A stretch of 64,000 bases of DNA from Misgurnus anguillicaudatus. Its lineage: Eukaryota; Chordata; Actinopteri; Cypriniformes; Cobitidae. Positions 25,419 to 37,150 of this stretch are shown here, piece by piece (the first letter of the stretch is position 1; each line of letters starts with the position of its first letter). The stretch covers positions 13,000,501-13,064,500 of the forward strand of contig NC_073354.2 of assembly GCF_027580225.2 (NCBI RefSeq), read 5' to 3'. The notes under the pieces are model-generated. The model had not been told where the DNA came from, did not search any database, and saw nothing but the letters and a program-made list of their open reading frames with translations. Both the position numbers and the translations under genes were made by a program.

Positions 25419-27009
25419 CAGTGGCGGAACTAGAATTTTTTTAATGGGGTGGCCAGGGGGTGGCCATAGCTACTTTAGGGGGTCCATAGTCCATAAAAGA
25501 AAATGACATGTAACCATGTATCAAGAAAGCATAAATAAGTCTTTTGATCGCATTAGATGTAAACATTATAAGGGTGAATTTTAAATCTTTCTACTGTATT
25601 TCTTAAATCTGATTTACTGTCTGTTAAAGGGATTCACCCAAAAATGAAAATTCTGTCATCATTTACTCACCCTTATGTTGTTCTAAACCTGTATTTTATT
25701 TTAATAAACACAAAAGAAGATATTTTGATAAATGATGGTAAGCACACAATAAATGGTATCCATTGAATTATGTTGTTTTTATTCCTACTATGGAAGTCAA
25801 TGGTTAACAGCTGTGTGCATACCATCATTTATCAAAATATCTTCTTTTGTGTTCATAAGAAAAAAGAAATTCGTACAGGTTTAGAACAACATAAGGATGT
25901 AAAAATTATGACAGAATTTTCATTTTGTGAACTATCCCTTTAATGAAGCAAAAGATCAGGAAATCTAAACTCCATGATAAACCTTAAACTTACTTCAAAT
26001 AGCAGAGCTCAACAAAAAGGATGTTTCGATTAATTTTTATTTACGAAGATACAGAAGATGCAAAAGTTTTCTTTTTTCTTTTGATATTTAATTAACTTTA
26101 ATGACAGAGAGACTTTAACAGGTTAGGCTAAGACCGAATGCAATAAAATGTTTATTCGTTTAAGACGTACAGGAACCAAATGTTTAGTATGAAAATCACC
26201 AAGACAGCTATTTTGACATATGAGCATTTGTCCGTTTAAGCCAAAAAGACGCGAATATTGAAGTCGTTTAAGCTCTGGCTGTGCACGCGCACTATCGGAT
26301 ATGCGCGTCACACTTTCAAGTTCAATGTGGCAATCCAGTCGAATTAACAATCATACAGTAGCCTATAAAGATCACGTCAAGAATGAAAACATGATGCTGG
26401 GTTTTGTTGTAAAAAGAATTGGCAATCTTAGATTCAGTCCACAAGACAATTACCACACTTCCAGCATATACGGTGAAAATAAATCATGTAATATTAACAA
26501 AATGTACGACTTTACTTACATCATTTTAAAGATTCCAAGCATTATGTAGACATGACATTTATCTTCTGATGGTATGAAAAGTATTCGTTAAGTTACAGCA
26601 ATTTTTCTGACGCGTTTTTGAAAAGACGTCACTGAGATAACAGAACGCACATTATGTTTATTTTCTTAATTTTCTGAAAAGCACAACAATCAGTTTTATA
26701 GACACACAAAAAAAAAATGACACTTGAACGTTTTAAATTATGTATAAATCATATCTGTATGTCCATCAGCAGAGTAATCCAAGTCTCTTTGCGCAGTGAT
26801 TGAAAAATAAAGAGTTTGCGCCGCGACCGCAGGGAGGGTTAATATTCATAATGTTTGTTTTTAACAATGTGCTGCGCTGCCGCACATCGAAAATAAACAT
26901 AGCGATTAAGTGAAAGTAGCGCATTAAATTTGGGGTGGCACACGGGGTGGCCAGTAACATGTCAAGGGTGTCCAGTGCCACCCTGGACACCCCTCTGGCT
27001 CCGCCACTG
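25419..27009. mobile_element. Non-autonomous hAT element (1591 bp) with perfect 8-bp duplication
   Basis: The ends are CAGTGGCGGAACTAGAATTT and ...CCCCTCTGGCTCCGCCACTG. GAAATGGT sits at 25411-25418 and again at 27010-27017, a perfect 8-bp target duplication. Sub-terminal GGGGTGGCC motifs occur at both ends. No frame with hAT catalytic motifs is present; frames at 26123-26549 and 26766-27332 are short and non-homologous to my eye. A TTAA MITE lies inside (25624-25943). Confidence 0.95.
25624..25943. mobile_element. TTAA foldback MITE nested in a hAT element (320 bp)
   Basis: The ends are TTAAAGGGATTCACCCAAAA and ...GTGAACTATCCCTTTAA with TTAA on both sides. The arms mirror deeply: CTTATGTTGTTCTAAACCTG against CAGGTTTAGAACAACATAAG, and GATATTTTGATAAATGATGG against CCATCATTTATCAAAATATC. 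Partial relatives lie near 52510-52560 and 61440-61520. Confidence 0.92.
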
Positions 27010-27017
27010 GAAATGGT

Positions 27018-28368
27018 CATGAATAGATTGTGTTTAAACTGATGCACTTTCACAAGTGGCCTCAGACTTTGGACCCCACTGTTTGTAAAAAACCCCTTAG
27101 GATGTGTAAATATCAAAACACACAGTTCCAGGAATAAAAGAAAAAGAAAATGACTGGAAATTGTGTGCATGCGGTGTGTCATTGGTGTGGTGTGTCTGTG
27201 TGATTGTGTTCGCACCACGCAACCCTGTAATTTACAGAAACAGAAAGTCTGCTGAGTGACAAACATAACCCCTCTTCTCTCTCCACGATTAGCACCCACA
27301 CAGTTATGCCTGGAGTTTTCCTTACTACACAAACTCTTACTGAGTCATGGTGAGCTTCTCCACATGCAAACCACAAATATCTCTGATTAATATTTAACAC
27401 TCAAACAGAAAACAGGACCAGAACAAGTAATACTTATTCTGGACAACACAAGAGGTCCAGAACAAACAGTTAAATAATGTATGATAAAAGTTGTTTGACA
27501 AATGACAACACTCAACAGATTACTGCATAAGATACATTGAAAAGCTATTCTGAGTGTATTAGACACTACTACAAAACTAGTAAGTTATCAAATGAACTTC
27601 AACTTCAAATGAAGTGTTCTTAAATAACTGGCTGATATTTTAACCAGTTTATTATTCAAGGCAGCACTGAAAAGATCATATTAGCAATTCTAGTAACATA
27701 ATTTAAACTCCAGACAATCTCCAGGTAGTTTCTTTCTGAAGCTGTAATAAATCCTCAATCAGGAGGAGTAGATGCTGATTCCATCTGCTCTGTTGATGGG
27801 GGAGCTGAGTGCTTTTGGGTAATAAGAGAGTAAGAGATTTTCTGATAGTAAAATGTTACGGTTTTCTGTTGTTTGTATTTCTGAGACCCTCTGCATTTTG
27901 AGCATTGCTGTGACCCGGAGTTTTCCCGTCTCGGATTTCCCTTTTGGATGAACGTCCCAAGAATTTCACTCAGCAATTGTGTGTTGTCTTTCTAGTGTGG
28001 GTGTGAGCTATGCAGTGGAGCTGGCACAACCTGACAACCATCTCTGGCCATCATGGGTAGTGCAGAATCAGCAATTTTAGGCCACAAAAATGGAAAAAAT
28101 ACTTGATGACAGACTGTATAAATATTGTAATGTATTTTTCTTTAATTGTAGTTTGTACACACGGTTGTACACATGGTTTCTGTATTTAATAAAGCAAATA
28201 TGAAGCAATTTAACTTCTTAAATGTTGCATAACTTGTGGCATAGATGGCTATGCATTCGATATGGACTATAAAGCGGCTAAATTTTGTACATTTTGTATG
28301 TGCAGCATTAATAAACTCAGTATTTTAAGTAGCACCTTACTATATACTGCCATTGTTGTTTTGGGCTG
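27018..28368. other. No recognised feature
   Basis: About 1.35 kb with short frames only. No terminal repeats or exon-like segment identified. Confidence 0.4.
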
Positions 28369-30145
28369 CGTTCCCCGAAACCTTCTTGGCTCTACGTCGT
28401 TCTTAAGTTGTACCTTAAGCTGTACCTTATCGTTAATACGTGTTTCCCGAAATGTTCTTAGTTACGTATCACTTCTTTAAGTCATTCGTTTGGAAGGTTG
28501 GTCTGGAGCCCTCTTAGCTATACCTTATCCCACTTGACTCGGCTAGGGGCCATGACTGTGATAAAAGCTTGTGTATATTGCAGTCTATATAACTAAATAT
28601 CTGTTAAAAAAAAGTTGAAGTACACTCCGTGTTAAATTAGGCATTTTTTATTTAAAGAATAAAACATTCACATAATTAGACATTATTACACTGATGGTTG
28701 TTAGATTTTTAATATTTTTCCAAAGGAACATCAGCTTCAAACTATTATTACAGGCTAAAGAAACTATTAAAAAAACATTTTGGGTGAAGGAGTTGGTGAA
28801 ACTATGGCAGGTAGCTATACAGCGAATCTTACTTAGTGCATTTTAAATCCGTTAAATCTTTAGTTTACCGGCTATTTTAGCTGCAATAAAACAAATCAAG
28901 TAAAATCGCAGACCACGAGAGCACATTCATCACGAAATCATAATTGTTGATTTTCTTAAATATTATTATTGATGTTAAGTCGACTTTGCATCGAAGTTTT
29001 TTAATGTTTTCTAACTTTGAGGCAGTTGCATGCAATATTCTTTATAAACACTCAAAAGAAAATGCTCCACTTGATAATTGCTTGTATAAGGTCAAAAAAA
29101 TTTCCACATTAAAACTAATCAAAGCTCAAACCTAAAACAATCATAATATATATATTTATATATCATATAATATATTTTTATGTTATATTTAAGGTAAACA
29201 GACAGACGCGGCTCCAGAAATGCGTCCATTAAGCGTTATCCACATTGTAAACGCGCTGTTGCGCATCCACTGTCCAAGCACATAAACGCGTGAACTAATG
29301 AACAACAATTTGTTTTTATTAGGGCTGTCAAAAGATTAATCGCGATTAATCGCATCCAAAATAAAAGTTTGTGTTTACATAACATATGTGTGTGTACTGT
29401 GTGTAAATATTATGTATATATAAATACACACACATTCATGTATATATTTATGAAATATTTGCATTTATATACTGTATATACATTTATATAATTTATATAA
29501 TATAGAAATATAAATATTCTATATATAAATATTACCAATTTTTCTTAAATATATATATTATTCTGTGTGTTTTTATATGTACATAATATTTACACACAGT
29601 ACACACACATATGTTATGTAAACACAAACTTTTATTTTGGATGCGATTAATCGCGATTAATTTTTTGACAGCCCTAGTTTTTATATATTTTAAGTGTAAT
29701 GCCAAGCCAGGTGACTTGCACGACCCACCTTATTCCCCTGTGCAACGCATTTATTGGGAAATTATCCTTTAAAGTGAAGGAATAATGGATGCATTGGAGC
29801 AGTTTATGCATTATACGTTTGGACATGAAGTTGCGAGTTTTGCATGGGTTTGATATAAAATAAAATATACAAGGTTTATATTTAGTTGTTTGCAATTTGA
29901 AATATTTTTACCAGATATTCCTAATAAATGTAACTTGAATTTCTGAAATGTTTCTTTAATAAATAACACCGCTCTCTCATAACGCAGCGAAGTACCTATT
30001 ACATAAAGTGAACAATTGATTGTCGAGCAATCGATATCAACCTATTCAGCACCATCGCCATGGACAGCACCTGGTAACGTCGTACGTAAGAAAGTATACC
30101 TTAAGAAACCCGCCAAGGCACAGCTCGGGAAACACGCCCAGAAAA
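28369..30145. mobile_element. Large foldback with GGGCTGCGTTCCCCGAAA-type ends (about 1.8 kb)
   Basis: The left end GGGCTGCGTTCCCCGAAACC then CGTTCTTAAGTTGTACCTTA is mirrored at the right by TATACCTTAAGAAACC and GCTCGGGAAACACGCCC. Inverted similarity is moderate. The centre is unrelated AT-rich sequence and holds the 357-bp hAT MITE. No target duplication found, so limits are approximate. Confidence 0.6.
29320..29676. mobile_element. hAT-type foldback MITE (357 bp) with perfect 8-bp duplication
   Basis: The ends are TAGGGCTGTCAAAAGATTAA and ...TTTTTTGACAGCCCTA. The arms continue with ATCGCGATTAATCGCATCC and GGATGCGATTAATCGCGAT, nearly perfect for over 70 bp. GTTTTTAT flanks both sides (29312-29319 and 29677-29684). 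The loop is TA/CA-rich. Confidence 0.96.
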
Positions 30146-30260
30146 GGCAAACCTGTAGTCAAGGTCCAACCCAAGAGCCTTCGCAGCGCGCCAAGAGAGA
30201 ACGTTGTCGGCAAACGCAGCCTTGGTTGTTAAGTACTTGGGCATGCCTGTAGACTGAAAA

Positions 30261-31222
30261 CATCATATGCATGCACCAACCCAGTATAACGAAATTATGT
30301 ACCTATAGTCACGTAAATTTTTTATTCTTTTCCGTGACACTATCACGTTTTTCCCAATTATACGTGACCGTATCATGCATTTCTGTTTACGTGTCCCTGT
30401 TACGTATTTGTTACTCAACTGTTTTGTCCTATTTTCTTACCATTGTCGCTTCGGTTTAGAGTTAGATTTACATAAAATGACATCTTTACCCAAACCCAAC
30501 TCTAACCCTAACGCCAGGCGACAATGGTTTAAAAATTAGAAAATATAAAAAAAATCTGAAAAAATAGTATAAACCAATACTTAAAAAGGAGACATTTCAC
30601 AAGACTTTTTTAAAATGTTGAATATATCGTTGGTGTCCCCAGAGTACATATGTGAAGTTTTAGCTCAAAATACCATATTGATCATTTATTATAACATGTT
30701 AAAATTGCCACTTTGTAGGTGTGAGCAAAAATGTGTCCTTTAAAATGCAAATAAGCTGATCTATGCACTAAATGGCAGTGCCGTGGTTGGATAGTGCAAG
30801 TTAAGGGGCGGTATTATCCCCTTATGACATCACAAGGGGAGCCAAATGAGTTATTTTTTCACATGCTTGCAGTTTTCTCCAAAACTAAATTACCAGGTTG
30901 TCCTTTTTTACATTTTCTAGGTTGATAGAAGCACTGGGGACCCAATTATACCATTTAAACATGGAAAAAGTCAGATTTTCAGGATATGTCCCCTTTAAAG
31001 TGACATCCTAATGCAAACACCAAATCTAACCCTCAACCAAAGCGACAATGGTTTGAAAATTGGAAAAAGCAGTTGAGTAACCAATACCTGACAGGGACAC
31101 TTAAACAGAAATGCGTGACGGTATAAACTCGGGAAAAACGTGACAGCGTCATGGAAAATAATCATAAATTTACGTGACTATAGGTACATCATTTCGTGAT
31201 ACAGGGTTGCATGCACATGATG
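30261..31222. mobile_element. Foldback family F, copy 1, split by a TTAA MITE
   Basis: The ends mirror: CATCATATGCATGCAC then GTACCTATAGTCACGTAAAT on the left, and ATTTACGTGACTATAGGTAC then GCATGCACATGATG on the right. Internal blocks CATTGTCGCTTCGGTTTAG and CAACTCTAACCCTAACGCC are shared with copies 2 (35465-35948) and 3 (53218-53708). Family G is inserted at 30581-30998. Confidence 0.9.
30581..30998. mobile_element. TTAA MITE family G inside family F copy 1 (418 bp)
   Basis: Termini TTAAAAAGGAGACATTTCAC and ...GGATATGTCCCCTTTAA. Family F reads AAACCAATA... before and AGTGACATCCTAATG after it, exactly the sequence that is continuous in F copy 3 (53398-53440, opposite strand). That makes the insertion point and the TTAA target duplication unambiguous. 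Confidence 0.93.
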
Positions 31223-32587
31223 ACACCATTTTCACAGATTCTTGTTTTTGTCATTCACACAGATCAGATATAAGTTTAAGGCATTTCAAAAGATTGTGTT
31301 TGCAAGAGTGATAATACCATTTGTGTATAAATGAACAGCTAAAACGCATAAAAATAATTTTTAGTTGGAAACGTTGCTGTGTGAATGGCCCCTTAATCCT
31401 CTCCTTACTTGTTTGACCTTTCACCTCAATGGAACAAGTCAAAGGTTAAAGGTGAAAGACAATCTGCATTTGCTTTTTCAAGAATGCTTCCAGTAAGTGT
31501 CACAAAGATGCAGTCTGGTGCCTGCATAAAGTAATGTCTGCAAGTCATCTGGCTGTCTGAACCCTTTGAGGTTCAAACAGTAGATCACTTTCTATTGAGA
31601 TCACAACACCTTATGAAGGTCCATTAACCTCGTAAGACCCGACCTTTGGTTTGTCTTTTTTCAGATTTCTTCCAGCTATTTGGGGTTATGAAGAACCAAT
31701 AAATATAATAACCAAATACTTTTCTTTGAACATGAAGCAGTTTTATTAACAGGTTGCAGTTACACAGAATTAAGCATTATGGTGCAAAAAAAAAATTAAA
31801 AAAAATAAATAAATAATGTGATGTCCACGTATGTGACACACCAGGTCTTATGATAACATTACTATGCATTTCCTTGCAGAAATAAAATCAACAAAAAAGT
31901 ACAATGTGTGGCTTTTTTACATAATATTTAACATATAAAAATGTGATAATCCCAATGTTATTATTTGCTGTAGGTCAGAAGGATTTTTAAGTTCACGTAA
32001 TGTCAAGTAAGTTGTCAAGTAAACCCCTGGATTTCCTTGTAGTCTGTTGTAAATGTTCAACATTTGAAAATTATTATGTTGTAATATCAATCTCTTTAAA
32101 AAATAAATTAATAAATATATTGAGAGTTATACTTATGTGCTATACATATAGCGTGACATTGGATTCACCCATTGTGTTCTCTCCCATTTTCTGTGTCTAG
32201 CAAAATACATATTTTTGGTTGAGGTAAATGCGGGAGTGGAATTTTTCAACACCACACACCAAATTGTTATGCAACAAGCCCTAACCCACACTCCCATGTG
32301 TCCTAATGGACCTCAGAGAAGGTGAATGAAAGGATGATTTTAACAATATTAGAAGCAGATGTTGTGGAGGCGAGTGTCCTGCAGGGTTGCTGTTGTTGTG
32401 GGCGCTGTGGAGGTCACTAAAGGTTTCAGCTGTGGTCTTTGCACAGGACACACAGAGAAATATATGGTCAGACACTCAGGCGTTTCAAAATTGGGCCAGC
32501 TTTTTTTGTAAGAGCAAGGAACTGTATGCATTTACATCCAGATTTTACCCAAAGCATGTAAAGTGAGGACAAAAACAAAACAATCTA
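31223..32587. other. No recognised feature; possible old repeat near 31625-31855
   Basis: TTAACCTCGTAAGACCCGAC near 31625 and CACCAGGTCTTATGATAAC near 31840 are weakly inverted and could be the ends of an eroded element. The rest shows only short frames. Confidence 0.35.
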
Positions 32588-33091
32588 TGGGCCATATCAT
32601 ACACCCGGCACAATGCAGCGCAAGCAATGCAAGTGTCTTTTGCTAGTTTCAACCCGGCGCAATTATCATTTTCATGTTTAGCGCCATGTTATTTAAATAG
32701 CAAATGCATTTGAGCCCAATTTTGCACCCATGGGTGTTTTGGTCTGAAAATGAGGTGTGTTCAGGTGTGTTCAGGTGCATTAGGTGCGTTGCTATTTTGA
32801 GGCAACTAAAATAGACTACACCACTGACCAACAAAAACCTGCTTTAAAGTCTAAAGTCAATGGCGCAATATTGCTTTGGTTATTTAATGAGCACATTCAT
32901 AATACAGGACAACAACGCGAGTTCGCTTCTCACACACATGGATGCGCAGCAGAACAAAACCCTTTTTATACAGTAATATAAAAGATTAAAATGTAAACAA
33001 TTATTATTGTGTCTCTTGGACATAAATGAGGACCGATTATAAGACATTAGAAGGCGTAAAGAGCTGCTTCACCTGTAGCCTGGTAAGTAAG
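32588..33091 (+). mobile_element. Interspersed element family N, copy 1 (5' part)
   Basis: Starts GGGCCATATCATACACCCGG and continues TTTCAACCCGGCGCAATTAT, TTTGCACCCATGGGTG, GAGGTGTGTTCAGG, GGCAACTAAAATAGACTACA and GGATGCGCAGCAGAAC. The same order occurs at 44023-44433 and resumes at 45459. It ends after GAGCTGCTTCACCTG, so the 3' half is missing. Probably a non-autonomous DNA transposon. Confidence 0.8.
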
Positions 33092-33320
33092 TATAAATGT
33101 TTTACTTTAAACAAATGCAAATCACTCTTCTTTATGTGATAAGTAAAAATACAACAATTTTGTCTTTAAGTCTTTTTCACTTTAAAATTTTGCAATAATT
33201 TCAGCCCTTTGTGTGTTGTAAAGAGTTACAACATTGGTACTGGAACAATATACTGCACCAGATTTAAATACTGCTTGGGTCACAAATAGATTTTTCCCCA
33301 AATATAAATAAACTGTTCTT

Positions 33321-33689
33321 TTAAAGGTGTAATGGGTTTTAGCAGCATCTAGTGGTGAGATTGCGAATTGCAACCAACCTCAATTTCAAAACGCAAAGAG
33401 AAGCCACGGTAGCTGCCATAGCACAAACATGTCATCGTCTGAGACAACGTAGGGACAAAATGCGCTCTGTAAAAAAGTTTGTCCGTTTAGGGCTACTGTA
33501 GAAACATGACGGTGACTTTCATGTAAGGGGACCCGCGGTGTATGTAGATAACAATTTCTCATTCTAAGACAATACAATCAATGCAGTTGATTATGTAAAG
33601 TCTTTATACACCACTGATAATATAGTTATGTATATTATATTGCATTTCTGTCAAGAGATCCTTTTAAAAGTTACACAGGGCACTTTTAA
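33321..33689 (-). mobile_element. TTAA MITE family B, copy 2 (369 bp, uninterrupted)
   Basis: Ends TTAAAGGTGTAATGGGTTTT and ...AGGGCACTTTTAA with TTAA on both sides. It contains CATCTAGTGGTGAGATTGCG, ATGTCATCGTCTGAGACAAC, GGGCTACTGTAGAAACATGA and CATTCTAAGACAATAC. As the only intact copy here it shows the unbroken structure of copies 1 and 3, although its bases at the copy 3 insertion point have diverged. Confidence 0.92.
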
Positions 33690-33949
33690 GGATCCTAAAA
33701 ATGAATTTACTTGACAAAAACTGCATTAAAAGAACAGCAAAGTCCCATAAGAGATAATTGGCATTTGGAGAAGGTAAATCCCAAAAGCACGTAAATCTAA
33801 GCAAACATTGTCTGTCCGCACCACAGCAGCCTGCGATTTCTTTCTTTCACTGACAGGCAGGTCAGAACGTAGGTTAAAAGACACAATAAGAGATAATGGA
33901 AACCAACAGTGTGTTTTCTTAGAGGCGTGGGCACACAGTTAAATAGGTG

Positions 33950-34950
33950 AAATATGGTGGTCCCAGTAGGTGGGGGGATCTAGGTTATAACTAATAGAGA
34001 GACAGAGCAGGACAGAGAAACAGGAGGTTGAGTCCACCCCCACTCTCCCGCTTTCACTCCGTCTGGGTTTTTCTTTGAGCTCAGCGGGAACGGTCGAGGC
34101 CGTCTGCTAATTCACATTTCACACATACCAACAGGAGGCCTCTGATAGACAGCGAGAGGACAGAGGCTGAAAGTGAGAAAATGAGAGAAAGTGCAAACGA
34201 AAAGAGAGATTAAAGGAGAAATTATAATGCTAACACAAAGAGAAGGAGGTGAAGAAGTCGGTCAGTAGGTTTGGTTTAGGTTGGCGTGCCGGTGCAGCAC
34301 GTTGGCAAGCTGCAGGGTTTCGCCAAAAAGGTGCCAAGCCTTCGAACGCTTTCCACACTAAAGCCTTCCAGCTGTGTTTTATTTCGACAAGAAATTTTCT
34401 TCTCAATCTAGACGGCGTTTATACACATACTGGAGCCTATGTGTGAGCTTTCGTGCAAAAAACCAGACTGGTATTATTACCGCTTGATCTTGTCTATATA
34501 TTGTAGGATTTTAAAGTGAAAGCTGTTTGGATTACGGAAAGTTGAGTCAGAACGTTTCACATTCACTTCACCTATCTGTCCATCTCTCTCCATCTCTCTG
34601 GTTTGCTGTGGGGCATCCAGATCCTCAGGCCAAGTAAGATCTGTTTTGCTGGAGGATTGTGATTTTCTTTGTGTGCTGTCCAGGCGCTGTAACTACAAGC
34701 GAAGGAAGCGCAGTTTATTTACCCTGGCTGGAACCTCGGTAGCTCGAACCCTGAGATACAGAAAGAGGCTTCTGATAATTCCCCTCTCTGGATCATTTGT
34801 CTCTGACAGAAGATTTGGTTTCTAGATCCAGCCGTAGAGAAACTGAAAGATGAGGAGATGATGAGGAATGATAGCATGATGAAAAGGAGTGTGTGCTTTT
34901 CTCCGTACGCATCAGTCTAGACTGTCTCTCTCTGCTGAAGAGGCACATAA
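33950..34950 (+). other. Candidate single-copy transcribed or regulatory stretch
   Basis: Unlike its surroundings, this kilobase shows no transposon ends. It is richer in G and C, with a purine-rich block (AGAGAGACAGAGCAGGACAG), a TATA-like TATATAT near 34494 and a donor-like CCAA|GTAAGA near 34633. The texture resembles an untranslated first exon of a vertebrate gene, but no coding frame with a domain is present. Conjecture only. Confidence 0.2.
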
Positions 34951-35464
34951 AAGACGACAAGTTCACAGCTGTAAATTGAACTCAGATGGTGGGGACTCAG
35001 TTTTACAGATGCCTGATGTCATCTCACTTTTATGTGTATATCGTGTCTGTCAAAGAGCTTTATGAACTGGGATTTGAGCATTTTTGGTGAATGAACACAA
35101 TGCAAAAGTGATGTCCAGCTTTGGAAGATCAATATCGGCCCCCTTATTTAAATGATATTTTTAAAGATGTATAGAAATTGCATGCATGTTTCGTAGCTTT
35201 GCTTCGAGTAGAAACTGAAAAAGCTTTGAGATAAATTTTCAAGCAAAAGTTCCTCATGGACAAAGCTCATTGACTCAAGGTCCAATGGCTTTTTGAATCA
35301 AGAAAAGATGAGAAAAAAATAATAACTGATTATGTTGTCAATATGGTTTATTTTCTGTGAACCTTTTTTATTTCTGTGCACTTTTGAATATCAGAAACAA
35401 ACAATATTGCCTGATATTGGTTTAATATAACCTGAGAGGGCATTTAAAGGACAGATATCTATAC
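34951..35464. other. No recognised feature
   Basis: AT-rich sequence without terminal repeats or coding frame. Confidence 0.4.
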
Positions 35465-35948
35465 CCAGTCTCTCAAGGTTTCGTGATATAGTCACATACA
35501 TTTTTTTTATTTTTTTCGTGACAAATCACGAATTTCCGCGTTTTTCGTGATCGTATGATGAATTCCTGTTTTCGTGTGATTATCCCGTATTGGTAACTCA
35601 ACTGCTTTTTCCTATTTTCAAACCATTGTCGCTTCGGTTTAGGGTTAGATTTGGTTACTTTATGTATTGGTTTATACTATTCTGATTTATTTTTTTATAT
35701 GTCGCCTGGCGTTAGGGTTAGAGTTGGGTTTGGGTAGGGATGTCATTTTATGTAAATCTAACCCTAAACCGATGCGACAATGGTAAGAAAATAGGACAAA
35801 TAAGTTGAGTCACCAATACGTGATAATCAGATGAAAACAGCAATTCGTTATACGATCACAAAAAAACCTCAGAAATTCGTCATAATATCACGAAAAAAGA
35901 ATCCAAAATTTACGTGACTAAAACAAAATTTTGTGTGACTAGGCTGCA
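35465..35948. mobile_element. Foldback family F, copy 2 (about 484 bp, uninterrupted)
   Basis: TCGTGATATAGTCACATACA on the left and TTACGTGACTAAAACAAAAT on the right are the arms. Inner arms are CCATTGTCGCTTCGGTTTAG and CTAAACCGATGCGACAATGG. The central part contains GTCGCCTGGCGTTAGGGTTA and GAGTTGGGTTTGGGTAGGGA. It corresponds to copy 1 without the G insertion. Confidence 0.92.
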
Positions 35949-36433
35949 AATATACCCTCCTGGCATCACTTTTGGTCACTTTTATAGATTCTAATTTATA
36001 AATTTAGCAAGAACAAATATGTGCACTGTGGCACATAAAAAAACAGAACATCAATAGTATTCTAGTAAAAAATGTACATTATACTTGAAAAGAGATCAGT
36101 GACAGCTACGGGAAAACCTTTGATGATGACGGATGAGGACCTGCCAGGTGATTTGTGTAAGAGTGAAAGGGGCAGGGGGACTCATGGCAGGGGTACATCC
36201 TTATTAAACGTCTGTTTGAACCCTGCCTGAGGCCCGGCCGTCCTCTATACCTTTGAAGTTTTAAAGGTAAGTGGTCTTTAGGGGCTCTGTTTGTAGTGGC
36301 AACAGTGTGCCTGGATTTTGCAAAGTGTCTACAGAGGGCATAAAAACTACATTTGAAAATACATAAGTACTACATGATACCATAGAATAACCAATTTTGG
36401 CTGTATGGTTTCATAAAATCCTTTAACATCCCA
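35949..36433. other. No recognised feature
   Basis: Contains a somewhat GC-rich stretch near 36120-36260 without a coding frame. Confidence 0.4.
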
Positions 36434-36844
36434 AGGGCTTGATCACACCAAACAAGTTTTAAACGCTTGGAAACGCAAGGCGCAACGCATTTTTTTGTCA
36501 CTTTAAAAAAATAGCAGTGCGGTGGGCTTTTTATGTTGCTAGGCAACCACTGTATCAACTATAGTGCGAACGTTTGTGAAATTGTATTTGCTGCAAATGT
36601 ACAAGCAGAGCTCAGACCATATTTGAGTGCAGGAAAGCCCGCCTCTCCCCTCATTCAATTGGACAATAAAAGAACATGAATGATGTCAGGCGCTTTTCCG
36701 CCTAGAGCGCTCCTTCAAAAACGCGTGGCGCGGGAGGTGGGCAAAACTCAAGCCGTTCGCTGTGATTGCAGGGAGCATAATACTCACTGCCCATAGAAAA
36801 CCATTCAGCCACTGACATAAACACTTTCTGTGTGATCGGCCCCT
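36434..36844. mobile_element. Inverted-repeat element family O, copy 2
   Basis: The ends are AGGGCTTGATCACACCAAAC and the inverse of TCTGTGTGATCGGCCCCT. It shares, in inverted orientation, GCGCTCCTTCAAAAACGCG and the 'GCCCATAGAA' segment with family O copy 1 (44838-45370), plus TTGCTAGGCAACCAC. No target duplication found. Confidence 0.72.
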
Positions 36845-36879
36845 AAGAAACCTTTTATACGTTTTTTTAATATATTTTT

Positions 36880-37062
36880 AGGGCCTTTTATGCCTTTATT
36901 TTTCGTATAGTGTGGTAGTAGAGAGTTGACAGGAAAGTATTGGGTGAAGATAAGGGAGCAGGACCGGCAAAGGACCACAGAGAAGGGAATCGATCTCGGG
37001 TCGCCGCGAGCGCACTGGCGCTATTATGTCGGGCACTAACCACAGGGCTATCGGCACCAACT
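36880..37062 (-). mobile_element. tRNA-derived SINE, reverse orientation
   Basis: On the minus strand the head reads GGTGCCGATAGCCCTGTGGT followed by TAGTG, an A-box-like start. GATCGATTC at 36995-36987 matches the RNA polymerase III B-box consensus GWTCRANNC. The body then runs to an AT-rich tail near 36880 (TTTTATGCCTTTATTTTT on the plus strand). The tRNA-like part is too diverged to fold as a functional tRNA. Confidence 0.75.
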
Positions 37063-37150
37063 TATAAAAGGTTTTTGTTGAGGAAAATGGTTCTTTAGAC
37101 TATGAAAATGTAAGAAAGAAATCATTTTTTTAAGAACCTTTAACTTATTT

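Noticed and set aside
36960..37062. Possible tRNA gene on the minus strand
   Set aside because: The B box is good, but the acceptor and anticodon arms are not recoverable and the sequence continues into a SINE body.
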